Source: Litoribrevibacter albus
GTDB lineage: Bacteria; Pseudomonadota; Gammaproteobacteria; Pseudomonadales; Litoribrevibacteraceae
Assembly: GCF_030159995.1 (NCBI RefSeq)
Contig: NZ_BSNM01000009.1
Span: 124,001-188,000, forward strand
Direction of reading: 5' to 3'
DNA length: 64,000 bases
Shown: positions 53,606-62,790 of the stretch, one piece after another
Layout of the letters: each line of letters opens with the position of its first letter
Numbering within the stretch: the first letter of the stretch is position 1
Position numbers and translations under genes: made by a program
Notes under the pieces: model-generated
The model's input: the letters and a program-made list of their open reading frames with translations, nothing else
The model's database searches: none
What the model was told of the DNA's origin: nothing

Positions 53606-53747
53606 TTATTACCACCAAAATAACTTTTAACAGAATTAAGTTCCATTTTACTACAAATAGAAAGCAACAAAGCAACCAAATTCTACAAACTTTAGCAGAT
53701 AATTCAGCTTCCAATATCAACCATTTGTTCAATACAGAAGTGATGAG

Positions 53748-54581
53748 ATGAACACGGAAACTGCAACTTTACCGCTGGCTACGGATGCCCTTACGGGGGA
53801 ATTGTCTTCAAGCTCGACTGTCGGAAAATTCAATAAACGCGAATTTATACGCGGTCTTATTGCAGCCATTCCGGTAATGATTGGTTTTGTTCCCGTCGCT
53901 TTGGTACTCGGTGCCCAGGCCAGCGCTAAAGGTTTAAACTTATTTGAAGTCCCACTCATGACCGGCCTGAATTTTGGGGGCGGTTCTGAATTCACGGCAA
54001 TGGGCTTATGGACCTCCCCGCCCCATATTCTGTTAATCGTTACCATGTCGATGTTGGTAAATAGTCGCCATATTTTGATGGGAGCCGCACTTGCTCCCTA
54101 CCTAAAACACTTATCTAAAAAGCAGGCCATCCCGAGTCTGTTCTTCATGTGTGACGAAAGCTGGGCTATGGCGCTGGCCGATGCAAAGAAGAAAGGCGCA
54201 GCACACATTAGTCTTCCCTACTATTTAGGGACAGCGATAGGCTTGTATTTAACCTGGGTGACGTTCACAACACTGGGTGTTTGGCTTGGCCCAACCTTAG
54301 GAAATTTGGATCAGTTTGGTTTTGATATGGCCTTCACAGCGGTCTTCTTGGTGCTATTGAAAGGCATGTGGAAAGGCACGACAGCCTGCCGTCCCTGGTT
54401 AGTCAGTTTGGTCTTCGCTGCGCTCACTTACTTACTGATTCCTGGAGCCTGGTATGTCGCGGCTGGTGCACTCTCTGGCCTACTCTACGCAGCCTATCAG
54501 GCGGGTGAGGCGGAGAATCAATCGATAGAAGAAAGTCCGAGCTCTACAGCAGGAAATGTTCAGGGTGGACATCCACAATGA
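53748..54581 (+). CDS. azlC: AzlC family branched-chain amino acid exporter subunit
   Basis: 277 residues, with a cytoplasmic N terminus and about seven membrane helices (GLIAAIPVMIGFVPVALVLG, MTGLNFGGGSEFTAMGLW, MSMLVNSRHILMGAALAPYL, FMCDESWAMALAD), all AzlC hallmarks. It forms a two-component exporter with the small AzlD encoded 4 bp into its end. Confidence 0.92.
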   Translation: MNTETATLPLATDALTGELSSSSTVGKFNKREFIRGLIAAIPVMIGFVPVALVLGAQASAKGLNLFEVPLMTGLNFGGGSEFTAMGLWTSPPHILLIVTMSMLVNSRHILMGAALAPYLKHLSKKQAIPSLFFMCDESWAMALADAKKKGAAHISLPYYLGTAIGLYLTWVTFTTLGVWLGPTLGNLDQFGFDMAFTAVFLVLLKGMWKGTTACRPWLVSLVFAALTYLLIPGAWYVAAGALSGLLYAAYQAGEAENQSIEESPSSTAGNVQGGHPQ

Positions 54582-54874
54582 TCGACTCATTGACCCTGGC
54601 CACCATCCTATTAATGGCTTTGACGACCTATTTAACGCGAATTTTAGGCTACGTCGCCGTTCACAACCGAACACTAAGCCCGCGTTTGATGGCCGTGCTT
54701 GAGAACGTTCCTGGCTGCGTACTGATTTCAGTAATTGCGCCGCGTTTTGTATCAGATCGGCCTTCTGATCTCCTGGCGCTGGTGATTACCATCGTGGCGG
54801 CTACCCGGCTTTCTCTATTGCCGACGGTAATCATCGGAGTGGTATCGACAGGGCTGCTTCGACAGTTTTTATAA
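54578..54874 (+). CDS. azlD: AzlD family small exporter subunit
   Basis: 98 residues with three to four membrane helices (LATILLMALTTYLTRILGYVAV, VLISVIAPRFV). Overlaps azlC by 4 bp (translational coupling). Completes the AzlCD exporter. Confidence 0.92.
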   Translation: MIDSLTLATILLMALTTYLTRILGYVAVHNRTLSPRLMAVLENVPGCVLISVIAPRFVSDRPSDLLALVITIVAATRLSLLPTVIIGVVSTGLLRQFL

Positions 54875-55045
54875 AAATCAAATACCAACCTACTGTCCTA
54901 TAAGTACATATAACAGCTCACTTAAGCACTTTTATAGACATACTTATCAGTAAGTGACGCAGTCAATATACGAGTACAGCAAAACTATATACTATGATGT
55001 AAAAACACCGATTTAGAATGTTTGGTTATCTAAGAAAAACTTTGT

Positions 55046-55792
55046 ATGCCTCAACTCATCAACCGCCTCTTACTTTCTATAACCTGCCTGTGCTTTTTTG
55101 CTTTGCCAGCAGATGCGGATGTTATTGAATTCGCCGTTGGTGAATGGGCGCCTTACATATCCAACAAAGACCCAAACTCACCGTTAGAAAAGATTGTCTC
55201 CGAAGCCTATGCACTTGAAGGGATAGAGGTTAAATACAGTTACTTTCCCTGGAAACGCAGCTATGGCTACGCAAAGAAAGGCCGGTTTCTAGGCACTTTT
55301 CCCTGGACTCACCTGAGAAGCCGGGCTGAAGATTTCAACATTAATCCAACCCCCATATTAAAAGACCCTTCCGTCTACTTTCATCTGAAACATACCGACT
55401 TTGAGTGGGCCACCTTAACCAGTCTCAAACAATACAAAGTCGGAGTTACGGTTGGCTATAAAAATCAGGAAATCTACGAACGACTGGGTATTCCGGCAGA
55501 AGTAGTACCTTATGAAGAATTAAACTTCAAAATGCTGCTTCAAGGTCGTATTGATGTTTATGGTGCATCTAAGCGAGTCGGATACGCGATGATCAAATCC
55601 ATGTTCCCTCCTGATGAAGTGAAACAATTCACCAATCATCCAGAGCCTTACACCACGGACATATACCACATATTGTTTAGCAAACAGGCTAAGGATTCAG
55701 AAAAGTACATGAATGCATTTGAGGCTGGTTTTTCGAAGCTTAAAAACTCGGGGCGCTATGAAGAAATCCTGAAATCGTCTGACATCAATTAG
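55046..55792 (+). CDS. Periplasmic solute-binding protein, paralogue of the 14-kb pair
   Basis: 248 residues with a signal peptide (about 1-24). SBP_bac_3 pattern: GEWAPYISNKDPNSPLEKI, YFPWKRSYGYAKKGRFLGTFPWTHLRSR, matching the proteins at 14013 and 14769 in overall plan (aromatic WxP/FPW motif). Stand-alone, no permease nearby. Confidence 0.83.
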   Translation: MPQLINRLLLSITCLCFFALPADADVIEFAVGEWAPYISNKDPNSPLEKIVSEAYALEGIEVKYSYFPWKRSYGYAKKGRFLGTFPWTHLRSRAEDFNINPTPILKDPSVYFHLKHTDFEWATLTSLKQYKVGVTVGYKNQEIYERLGIPAEVVPYEELNFKMLLQGRIDVYGASKRVGYAMIKSMFPPDEVKQFTNHPEPYTTDIYHILFSKQAKDSEKYMNAFEAGFSKLKNSGRYEEILKSSDIN

Positions 55793-55853
55793 CTTCCACC
55801 CTTTTTCTGAGCATCCTTGGCTTTCTATGCCCTATTAACAAATGGATCTTTCT

Positions 55854-55901
55854 TCATTCGGATCTTTATTCATTCGGGACTTTATTCAATCTGGGTCACA
55901 T
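55854..55901 (+). repeat. Tandem repeats of 16 bp
   Basis: Units at 55854-55869 and 55870-55885 (two or three differences) and a partial third, in the intergenic space after the solute-binding protein gene. Confidence 0.8.
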
Positions 55902-55993
55902 CCCCCGACCAAACCTCTGAATTTAACTAACACATCACAAAAAAAACATCACAAAAAATGCGAGCCATATTCAGGAGCTTGTGCAATCAACTG

Positions 55994-56788
55994 TCAGCGA
56001 TAAGCCGCCGTCTTCTCCGAACCGCAATTAAGAAAAAGATCCATACCGAGATCAGACTTCACTGACACATCATCAAGCTGATACAGGGTTAAAAATGAAT
56101 TATCGCTTTTCTCGTATTTCTGAAAGTACTCCGATTCAGCAAAGAAGCCGTTCAACCATGCAAAGAAACGCGCCTCATTGGCTTCAACCACTTCTCCAGC
56201 GTTAGGATCAAAGAAATGATGATTCCCTTGATGATCCAGAAAATAACAAAATCGATGGCTCCGCTGTTTTCCCTGACGGCTGTATCGCAAGACACCAAGA
56301 ATAAGAGAGCCATAAGGCAGAGAGGACCAAGAAATAAATTCGGGCGTACTTATAAACTGAGTCACCGATGCTTTGTCGTAAGCATAAGTACGTGAAAGAT
56401 CATACAGAACAAAATCCCCCTGATAGTCCAGATCAACCTTGCACTGGATAGACAACCAATCGTCCGTGCCATATTTTTCCACCAGTTTTTGTAGATCTCG
56501 CTGCGTTGGCTGATACTCTTCCGGAAATAAAGGGTAATGACTAAGCTGCTGATAACGATGGATTTCATCCAATAAATCAGTGAAATAGTGAATCGGTTGC
56601 TGCGTCTCTAGAAACGTCAATAAGGATCGCCCACGCAGTTTCTCTTGCAACCACATATGACATAAACCGGCACATAATTTACCCGGGTCCCAGACATAGA
56701 CCTTATTCCGCCAAGCTTTTTGCGAGAATGCCTCGGACGTTTGTACGCCAAACCTATTTGCTACTTGAGAAAAGTGACTCGCTTGCAC
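55994..56788 (-). CDS. YopT-like papain-fold cysteine protease (C58-type), unknown substrate
   Basis: 264 residues, no signal peptide or membrane segment. A plausible catalytic triad is Cys39 (GKLCAGLCHMWL), His177 (SHRFCYFLD) and Asp193 (HHFFDPNAGEVV). The Cys-x6-Trp layout and the FDPN-G box are the hallmarks of the YopT/AvrPphB-type peptidase family and its environmental relatives. The N-terminal 30 residues are short compared with type III effectors. Neighbouring genes include an FHA and a YcaO gene. Substrate and secretion route unknown. Confidence 0.72.
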   Translation of the reverse strand: MQASHFSQVANRFGVQTSEAFSQKAWRNKVYVWDPGKLCAGLCHMWLQEKLRGRSLLTFLETQQPIHYFTDLLDEIHRYQQLSHYPLFPEEYQPTQRDLQKLVEKYGTDDWLSIQCKVDLDYQGDFVLYDLSRTYAYDKASVTQFISTPEFISWSSLPYGSLILGVLRYSRQGKQRSHRFCYFLDHQGNHHFFDPNAGEVVEANEARFFAWLNGFFAESEYFQKYEKSDNSFLTLYQLDDVSVKSDLGMDLFLNCGSEKTAAYR

Positions 56789-57191
56789 AGCTATCCCTCT
56801 GCCAACATCAAGAATTTGTCTTACTAAAACTAAGCATTTATTACGGTTTCAACAATTACAGTCGCTTACACCTATTCGTCGTTACCCGGTAAGAAGCTAA
56901 GTAGGCATTTGTCCCGTGTAATCCAGCGTAATTTTTTTATGTCTAGGCTTATCTATACCTCTTAATGCAGGTCTAGATCTTTATGCAGGCCAACAAAGAT
57001 CTTACATAAAAAGACACCTCGTTAAGCACAGCACCTGATCATTTCAAACAGGATTGAAATGTATCTGATGAGGAGATATTCAGCTCAAGCGCAGTTTTAA
57101 GTGCAGATGTTTCATGTACTTCTAGAAAAGAGCTTTAGTCCTGAATGATGCGATCGATGCTATCACTCACCTAAAAAGAAGATGGAATCTC
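56789..57191. other. Gene-free region
   Basis: 403 bp between divergent genes, with AT-rich sequence around 56930-57010 and a repeated TCTAGA/TCTAGATC motif. It should contain the promoter of the ferritin-like gene. No terminator or operator was recognised. Confidence 0.5.
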
Positions 57192-58184
57192 ATGAGAATA
57201 CAACATACAGATTGGGCCATGGAGCACCTTCATGACCACCTCCAAGCTGCGGTGGATCTGGAGCTATGGACTATTCCCTTTTATATGTCCGCCATGTACT
57301 CAATCAAAGACCGTGATTCAGACGCCTACCAACTGATTCGAACCATCATTAATCAGGAAATGCTCCACCTACAGTGCGCTGCCAATATGGCAAATGCCTA
57401 TGGACTTTCCCCAAAAATCACACCCCCAGTGTACAGCGGGACTAAAATCCCTCATCTCGATTTTAGCCTCGATCCCAGTGCGGATACCGAACCTTACATG
57501 CCTTATACCGCAGAGATTGGCCCGTTAGATCTGTTACACATCAATGGCATGTGTTTAGTGGAACTGCCTGAATTCGGCGTCTCAAAGCGGGAGATCCTGC
57601 TTCAAACCATAATCAATGAATACGGCACCATTGGTGAATTCTACGATGCACTACGCTTCGGGGCCTCGTTACTTAAAGACCAGATCAATGGTGGCGTCAG
57701 ACAGGTAGACTACTTCTCTGCGTTCTATCGGAACATGCCAAATATGACAGTAAGTGAATCAGGAGCGGCCGGGTTTGATCAGGTTTCCTTGTTGATCGAT
57801 CTCATTACCGACCAGGGTGAAGGGCAATGCAAGAAGGACCCAACCATTCCAAAAGTATTCCAGAATACCGCTAATGACATCGAACCCGACGGTGACCACT
57901 TTGTGAAATTCAACCAGATCAAGGATGCCGGCGGTCAGGATGGTTGCAAACTCCCCGAAACCTTCAGCACCAAGCCACCCTGCGATTACACCAAGGAAGA
58001 TCTCCAACTACAAAGCATTCTGGTGAACCAGTTCGAACAACTCACCAAACTCCTTGAAGCGCTGTTCAGCGGCCAAAATCCTGACAACTTCTTTCCGATC
58101 ATGGCAAGCGTCGGCGGTGCCATCCGAAACTGTTGGGAACATGGCGTCACTCCACAGTTCAGCAAAGAAACCAATCAGCGTTAA
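57192..58184 (+). CDS. Ferritin-like domain protein (VioB/iminophenyl-pyruvate dimer synthase type)
   Basis: 330 residues. The four-helix metal site is seen in LQAAVDLELWTIPFYMSAMYS and IINQEMLHLQCAANMANAYG, with later Glu/His residues at about 120-160. Related to the ferritin-like domain found in VioB-type imino dimer synthases. It directly precedes lodA, which starts 14 bp after its stop. The function is unknown; association with LodA-type oxidases is seen in other genomes. Confidence 0.82.
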   Translation: MRIQHTDWAMEHLHDHLQAAVDLELWTIPFYMSAMYSIKDRDSDAYQLIRTIINQEMLHLQCAANMANAYGLSPKITPPVYSGTKIPHLDFSLDPSADTEPYMPYTAEIGPLDLLHINGMCLVELPEFGVSKREILLQTIINEYGTIGEFYDALRFGASLLKDQINGGVRQVDYFSAFYRNMPNMTVSESGAAGFDQVSLLIDLITDQGEGQCKKDPTIPKVFQNTANDIEPDGDHFVKFNQIKDAGGQDGCKLPETFSTKPPCDYTKEDLQLQSILVNQFEQLTKLLEALFSGQNPDNFFPIMASVGGAIRNCWEHGVTPQFSKETNQR

Positions 58185-58198
58185 GGGATGTTCCAATC

Positions 58199-60271
58199 AT
58201 GACTAATAAAACCGTATTCAGAGTACATCCAAGCGTTAACTTTGCACGCTTTGGAACCAGTGAAGACTATATTCTTTCACCAGAAACCAGTGCGGGACTT
58301 CCGCAAGAAGGCACGGCAGTCACCGGCGGTTTGCCCATTAAAAAAGGCACTGAAAACACCCCGGTAACCAGTAACGACTTACGTGACCACGAAGGGAACT
58401 TGAAGAAACAAGCGGCCCGTTTTCGTATCTACGCCTACGACATCGACGGTGAAGATTCATATCCCTGTGGCGCTGGCACTGAAATCGTGATCGGCACAAC
58501 ATTGGCCGATGGCCGAACGGTCACTGACCTGATCTGGTCTAGCCATCTGGCCAATAAGAAAGCCGCTGCCTATAACGTGGTGAACAATAAAGGCATTGAA
58601 GCCTACGCCAATAATCAAGTACCTCAAATGCGTAACCCTGAGGTGCACGGCACCATTGATTCGGACTACCGTTTGAACCGCCTTATGATTGATGCAGGCC
58701 CAAGGGCCATTTGCGCCAGCCAGAGCGAAACGGCCAAATTTGATCGTTGCTCTGAAGCAAAATGCGTCAAAGCCGGTGGAAAGATTGTGCCACTGCCTGA
58801 CTACCCTATTCGCTTCCCAGAAGACACCAATGACGAACTCTTCGAGCCTAGCGGCCCATTAAATACTCTGGGAGAGATACGCACCGATGACGAAGGCCGT
58901 TTGCTTGTACTGGCAAGCCCTGGTAACGCCGTCGGTCAATACGACGAATACGGCGTACCGATCCAAATGACGGGCGACCTCAATAACGTAGGCTGGTTTG
59001 ATTCTGCCGCCGATGGCCCGGTCAACGTAACGCTGGTCTTTGATGACGGTTCCACCGAAGACGCCTTTGGGGCTTGGGTGGTCTGTGGCGACCCGGCGTA
59101 CGCACCTCAAATTCGAAATGTGGTGTCGGTATGGGATGATGTCTACAACATGTTCGTACGAGATCTTGATCTTCAGCCCGAACTTTACGGAATCACTCCG
59201 AAAGAAGACAAGCGTGACTATAAGTCCAGCTACCTGCCGAACTTCACTCAAGACATTCAACCCATTTTCATTGCGTGTAACCTTCAACGTTGGACAGCGA
59301 ATTTACCACCGCTTGCCTTACGCGCTCACACGGCAGTTGAGTCGATTACTGAAGATGATGATCCGAATGCCACCATCATGGCTGCATTGAATTTCATTCG
59401 AAACCCCAACAAGAATGAAACCAACCTGGGTACACCGCTTATGCCGCTGTCTTTAGGCGCAGCGGGCACATCATTTCTGACGGTGACCAAAACCCAGTAC
59501 TTCCTGCTGGAACAATGGAGCAAAAACAAGTTCGAAAAAGGCGGGCAAACAAAACTAGGGCCAGGTGAAATACTGGACATGGCATCGATGGCAAACTGCC
59601 TCGGCGGGCGCTATGTACCGGGCATCGAAGTCAGCTACACCATCATGGAAAAAGACATTTATCTGCAAGACTGGAAAACGTCCGGAGCTGGCCCGTTCAG
59701 AATCAAACAATACCCTCTGTCGTATGAAAACCTGAATAGAGAAACCCCTTATCTTTCCAGTGGCTGGATTCCGCTTCATGACATGACTGACGGGCTGCAA
59801 CCCGGAGACGTTTCTAAATTCATGGCGATTCCCTGGCAGACGGATTACAACTCCTGCTCCATCCATGCTACCGCTATCAATACTGATGGCGTCAACGAAA
59901 GTAACGGCGCTGAAACGACCTTGTACTGGTCCTGGCCTTCACAACGTCCGGATGCCGTCTATGTGGCGGAAGAAGTCTTTAACAATGTGCTGCCTCAGCA
60001 ACAATGGTCAATCCGGGGCAAAGGGACCTATGCAGTTAATCCGGCGTCCGCTGCGACCTTCCAAGACCCACTGCAGTCAGTTCAGGATTGGGACAAAATC
60101 GGAATCATAGTACAAGGCACCAATGTAGACAGCGAGACTCAGGAATACTCCCCTGAACTTTACCTTGAGGTTCAGAGTCAGCTGACGAATCCTGGCGACT
60201 CGACTGACCCCGTTCCCGCCTGGCCGTTTAATGCCAACCCGTCGAAGAAGAAACGCGACTGCCCGCATTAA
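58199..60271 (+). CDS. lodA: LodA/GoxA family cysteine tryptophylquinone-dependent oxidase
   Basis: 690 residues from the ATG at 58199 (AAGGGATG before it). LodA from Marinomonas makes the CTQ cofactor by joining a Cys and a Trp of its own chain and oxidises L-lysine at the epsilon amine, releasing H2O2. Here the candidate pair is Cys467 (MANCLGGRY) and Trp546 (AIPWQTDYNSC). Their 79-residue spacing is larger than the 65 I recall for LodA, so the exact Trp needs checking. Other family segments (VHPSVNFARFGTSEDYI, FPEDTNDELFEP) are present. Substrate (lysine, glycine or another amine) cannot be read from sequence. H2O2 production makes an antibacterial role possible. Confidence 0.9.
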   Translation: MTNKTVFRVHPSVNFARFGTSEDYILSPETSAGLPQEGTAVTGGLPIKKGTENTPVTSNDLRDHEGNLKKQAARFRIYAYDIDGEDSYPCGAGTEIVIGTTLADGRTVTDLIWSSHLANKKAAAYNVVNNKGIEAYANNQVPQMRNPEVHGTIDSDYRLNRLMIDAGPRAICASQSETAKFDRCSEAKCVKAGGKIVPLPDYPIRFPEDTNDELFEPSGPLNTLGEIRTDDEGRLLVLASPGNAVGQYDEYGVPIQMTGDLNNVGWFDSAADGPVNVTLVFDDGSTEDAFGAWVVCGDPAYAPQIRNVVSVWDDVYNMFVRDLDLQPELYGITPKEDKRDYKSSYLPNFTQDIQPIFIACNLQRWTANLPPLALRAHTAVESITEDDDPNATIMAALNFIRNPNKNETNLGTPLMPLSLGAAGTSFLTVTKTQYFLLEQWSKNKFEKGGQTKLGPGEILDMASMANCLGGRYVPGIEVSYTIMEKDIYLQDWKTSGAGPFRIKQYPLSYENLNRETPYLSSGWIPLHDMTDGLQPGDVSKFMAIPWQTDYNSCSIHATAINTDGVNESNGAETTLYWSWPSQRPDAVYVAEEVFNNVLPQQQWSIRGKGTYAVNPASAATFQDPLQSVQDWDKIGIIVQGTNVDSETQEYSPELYLEVQSQLTNPGDSTDPVPAWPFNANPSKKKRDCPH

Positions 60272-60333
60272 CGGAATGATGCCCAAAGGATGGCCCGTAC
60301 AGGGTCATCCACATTCGGATAACAAGGTTTAGG

Positions 60334-61614
60334 ATGAATATGCTCAGGACCGATTCATTTAAAGCAAGAGCGTTTGAAACAAGAGCGTTTAAAGCAAGAA
60401 CGTTTGAAACAAGGACGTTTAAATCAAGTTCTTTCAAAACAGACAAGCGTAAAGTAAACCGCATAAACGCACACTATGACGTTGTTATTCTGGGTGGCGG
60501 CCCCGCTGGTTTAGCGGCAGCCATCGCCATCCGTACCGCCAACCTCAACAAACATACAAATGTGTCGGTATTGGTTGTGGAGCGGCAATCACCAGGACAG
60601 GAACGGCTTGGAGAAAACTGTCCGCCAGAGATTGTACTGTTACTCAAACAGCTCGGTGTAGCGAAAGAATTTTATCAAGACAATCACGAACCCTGCCCTG
60701 GCTATGCGTCGGTGTGGGGACGACCAACCCCTGGCTACAACGACTTTATCGTCAATCCATTAGGGCCATCCTGGCGACTCAATCGCATTGCCTTCGACAA
60801 GATGCTTGCCAAAAGAGCGGAAGACTGTGGCGCCCAAATAACCTGGTCTACCCGTTTTATCGGGACTGACATTGTCCCACAAACAGCTAGTCATCACGCT
60901 CATACGCTACACCTAACTCAAGGGACAGATAGACATCCCCAGACCGTCACAGCCGGGTTTGTTATCGATGCGACTGGCAGTAAGGCACGATTTGCCCGAA
61001 CACTTAACATTCAGAAAACGGTAGATGACCAACTGTTTGCTACCGTCCGCTTTGCTCACGTTGCCAGTGGTAAAGGTTCTAAACAAATCCAGTTAGAAGC
61101 CACTCAACAAGGTTGGTGCTATCAGGCGTTGTTACCGGAACAGAAGGTAGTCAGCATGATCGTGTCTGAGCGTGAAATTATTCCTCACCTTCGGGAAGGA
61201 AATCATCAAGGCTTTGAAGAAGCGCTGGCAACGACAACCTTCGTCGGCCCAAGTGTCAATAAACTCGAAATCACCAACCCCAGTTATCATAGCTGCGCCA
61301 TCTATTCCGGCATCCTGCCGACACTGGAAGGATCTAATTGGATGGCAGTCGGTGACGCCGCCACAAGCTTCGACCCGATCAGTGCTCAAGGAATTTACAA
61401 AGGATTAAGTCATGGCCTGTTAGCTGCGAAGAAGGTAAAGGACTGGCTGGAAAACAACAGTTCAGAGTGTTCAGACTATTCTCAAATGCTTCAAAAACAA
61501 TACCGGGTGTATCAGAACAACCGCATACACATGTACAGTCTGGAACAACGTTGGCGGGAGTGTGATTTCTGGCGAAAACGGATTCATACGCCACCGATGA
61601 ACCTGGCGCTGTAG
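60334..61614 (+). CDS. lodB: LodB-type flavoprotein with repeat-rich N terminus
   Basis: 426 residues. The FAD site GGGPAGLAAAIAIRTANLN lies near 54-75, with LGENCPPEIVLLLKQLGV typical of LodB and tryptophan-halogenase-like proteins; it lacks the lysine-containing WxWxIP motif of true halogenases as far as can be seen. LodB is required for CTQ formation in LodA. Oddly, residues about 8-37 are tandem FKARA/FETRA pentads encoded by 15-bp repeats. Separated from lodA by 62 bp. Confidence 0.9.
   Translation: MNMLRTDSFKARAFETRAFKARTFETRTFKSSSFKTDKRKVNRINAHYDVVILGGGPAGLAAAIAIRTANLNKHTNVSVLVVERQSPGQERLGENCPPEIVLLLKQLGVAKEFYQDNHEPCPGYASVWGRPTPGYNDFIVNPLGPSWRLNRIAFDKMLAKRAEDCGAQITWSTRFIGTDIVPQTASHHAHTLHLTQGTDRHPQTVTAGFVIDATGSKARFARTLNIQKTVDDQLFATVRFAHVASGKGSKQIQLEATQQGWCYQALLPEQKVVSMIVSEREIIPHLREGNHQGFEEALATTTFVGPSVNKLEITNPSYHSCAIYSGILPTLEGSNWMAVGDAATSFDPISAQGIYKGLSHGLLAAKKVKDWLENNSSECSDYSQMLQKQYRVYQNNRIHMYSLEQRWRECDFWRKRIHTPPMNLAL
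60355..60428 (+). repeat. 15-bp tandem repeats in the lodB 5' end
   Basis: Four to five units alternating GCGTTTGAAACAAGA-like and GCGTTTAAAGCAAGA-like forms. They encode a basic, Phe-spaced pentapeptide repeat before the FAD domain. Confidence 0.85.
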
Positions 61615-61654
61615 GGTTAGATAGATCGGTAAAAATAGATAACCGAAAAGTCAG

Positions 61655-61690
61655 CGAAAAGAAAATGGCTACCCTCAGGTAGCCATTCTC
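61655..61690. terminator. Bidirectional terminator between lodB and the FHA gene
   Basis: A perfect 10-bp stem (61664-61673 with 61678-61687) and 4-nt loop, flanked by T-rich sequence on the minus strand and a looser T-run on the plus strand. Confidence 0.85.
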
Positions 61691-61710
61691 CATGTATTTT
61701 TAAATCAGCA

Positions 61711-62682
61711 TCAGTTCAACCGCACATTGTCACGCAGTAATTGGTTGTGAGAATCAAGACTGACACCGCCATTAATCTCCACGGCATTCGGGCTGAATCG
61801 GATCTCACCGGTTCTACGCTCAATAGACGGCGGTAAATGATCCGCCATGGGATACGCATCAACAAACTGCTTTCTGAAACGGTATACCTGAATGTTAATG
61901 TGATTGCCGTTTAGCCCTAACATCTTGCAAAGCAGGTCTTTATCAATCCATCCGCACTCAGATTCCGCAATGCCCGACGTTTTATCTTCCAAATACTTAC
62001 GAGCCAACACCAATACAAGGTAATGGTGGTTTCTCATTTCCAGATCAACCGTCTCACCGTCCACCTGAAGAGACAGGGACACGTGTTCCTCGTTTTGGCT
62101 GACATCAAATTTGAAGACCAGTTGTTTAGGCGTCCGTTTTACTTTGTTTCTGATGACCTCTGTTTCAACCCCTGCATGGGAACTGACAAAACGCCATTGT
62201 TTGTCACAGGTGCCAACCCGATCTCCCGTTTGTAACTCATACACGGATGAGGCTGTTTCACACATCCATTGTCCGGTCAGCGTCCGGTAAATGGATATCT
62301 GTGGATCATCTTCTGAAGGCAGTGCAGTAATCTCACTCAGCTTAATAGTCGGTAAGCCTAAGGTCACGGGGATTAACAAACTGTCTGGCGGCGATGTATC
62401 TTTTACGAACCAAACTTCAGCCTGATCACTACCAAATTGAATTCGGTCTTCGACATTCAACACTTGTTGTGCGCCACGCGCCAAAAACCGGCCATTAATG
62501 TAAGTGCCGTTGGAACTGGTGTCTTTCAACAGCCACACTTCACCATCCCAAATTGCCACAGCATGGGTTCGGGAAGCCTCAGAGTTCGTCAGAGAGGTTG
62601 CGGCAGATGGATGTCGACCGAAAACATGCTGAGGTTGTAGATCAACCTGCACACCTGTACGTTCACCAATGAGTATCGCCAT
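61711..62682 (-). CDS. FHA-domain protein with a C-terminal winged-helix-like domain
   Basis: 323 residues. The N-terminal FHA phosphothreonine-binding domain has GRHPSAA, SEASRTHAVAIWDGEVWL and the SSNGTYINGR motif. The middle (about 120-210) is unassigned. The C-terminal part (about 220-300, KYLEDKTSG..., IDKDLLCKMLGL, VYRFRKQFVD) resembles a winged-helix transcription-type domain. It could sense Ser/Thr phosphorylation and regulate the adjacent YcaO or lod genes. Confidence 0.82.
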   Translation of the reverse strand: MAILIGERTGVQVDLQPQHVFGRHPSAATSLTNSEASRTHAVAIWDGEVWLLKDTSSNGTYINGRFLARGAQQVLNVEDRIQFGSDQAEVWFVKDTSPPDSLLIPVTLGLPTIKLSEITALPSEDDPQISIYRTLTGQWMCETASSVYELQTGDRVGTCDKQWRFVSSHAGVETEVIRNKVKRTPKQLVFKFDVSQNEEHVSLSLQVDGETVDLEMRNHHYLVLVLARKYLEDKTSGIAESECGWIDKDLLCKMLGLNGNHINIQVYRFRKQFVDAYPMADHLPPSIERRTGEIRFSPNAVEINGGVSLDSHNQLLRDNVRLN

Positions 62683-62790
62683 AAGATCACCTAAAGTATT
62701 TTTCTGTGCTTATACAGTACAACAGTGCTCATAATTCGCCATTACATACCATTACACATGGTTAAATGTTAATACCTCGAACCCGTCTGA

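Noticed and set aside
60228..60464. 78-codon frame antisense to the lodB start with Leu-Asn repeats
   Set aside because: Repeats come from the 15-bp units of lodB read on the other strand.
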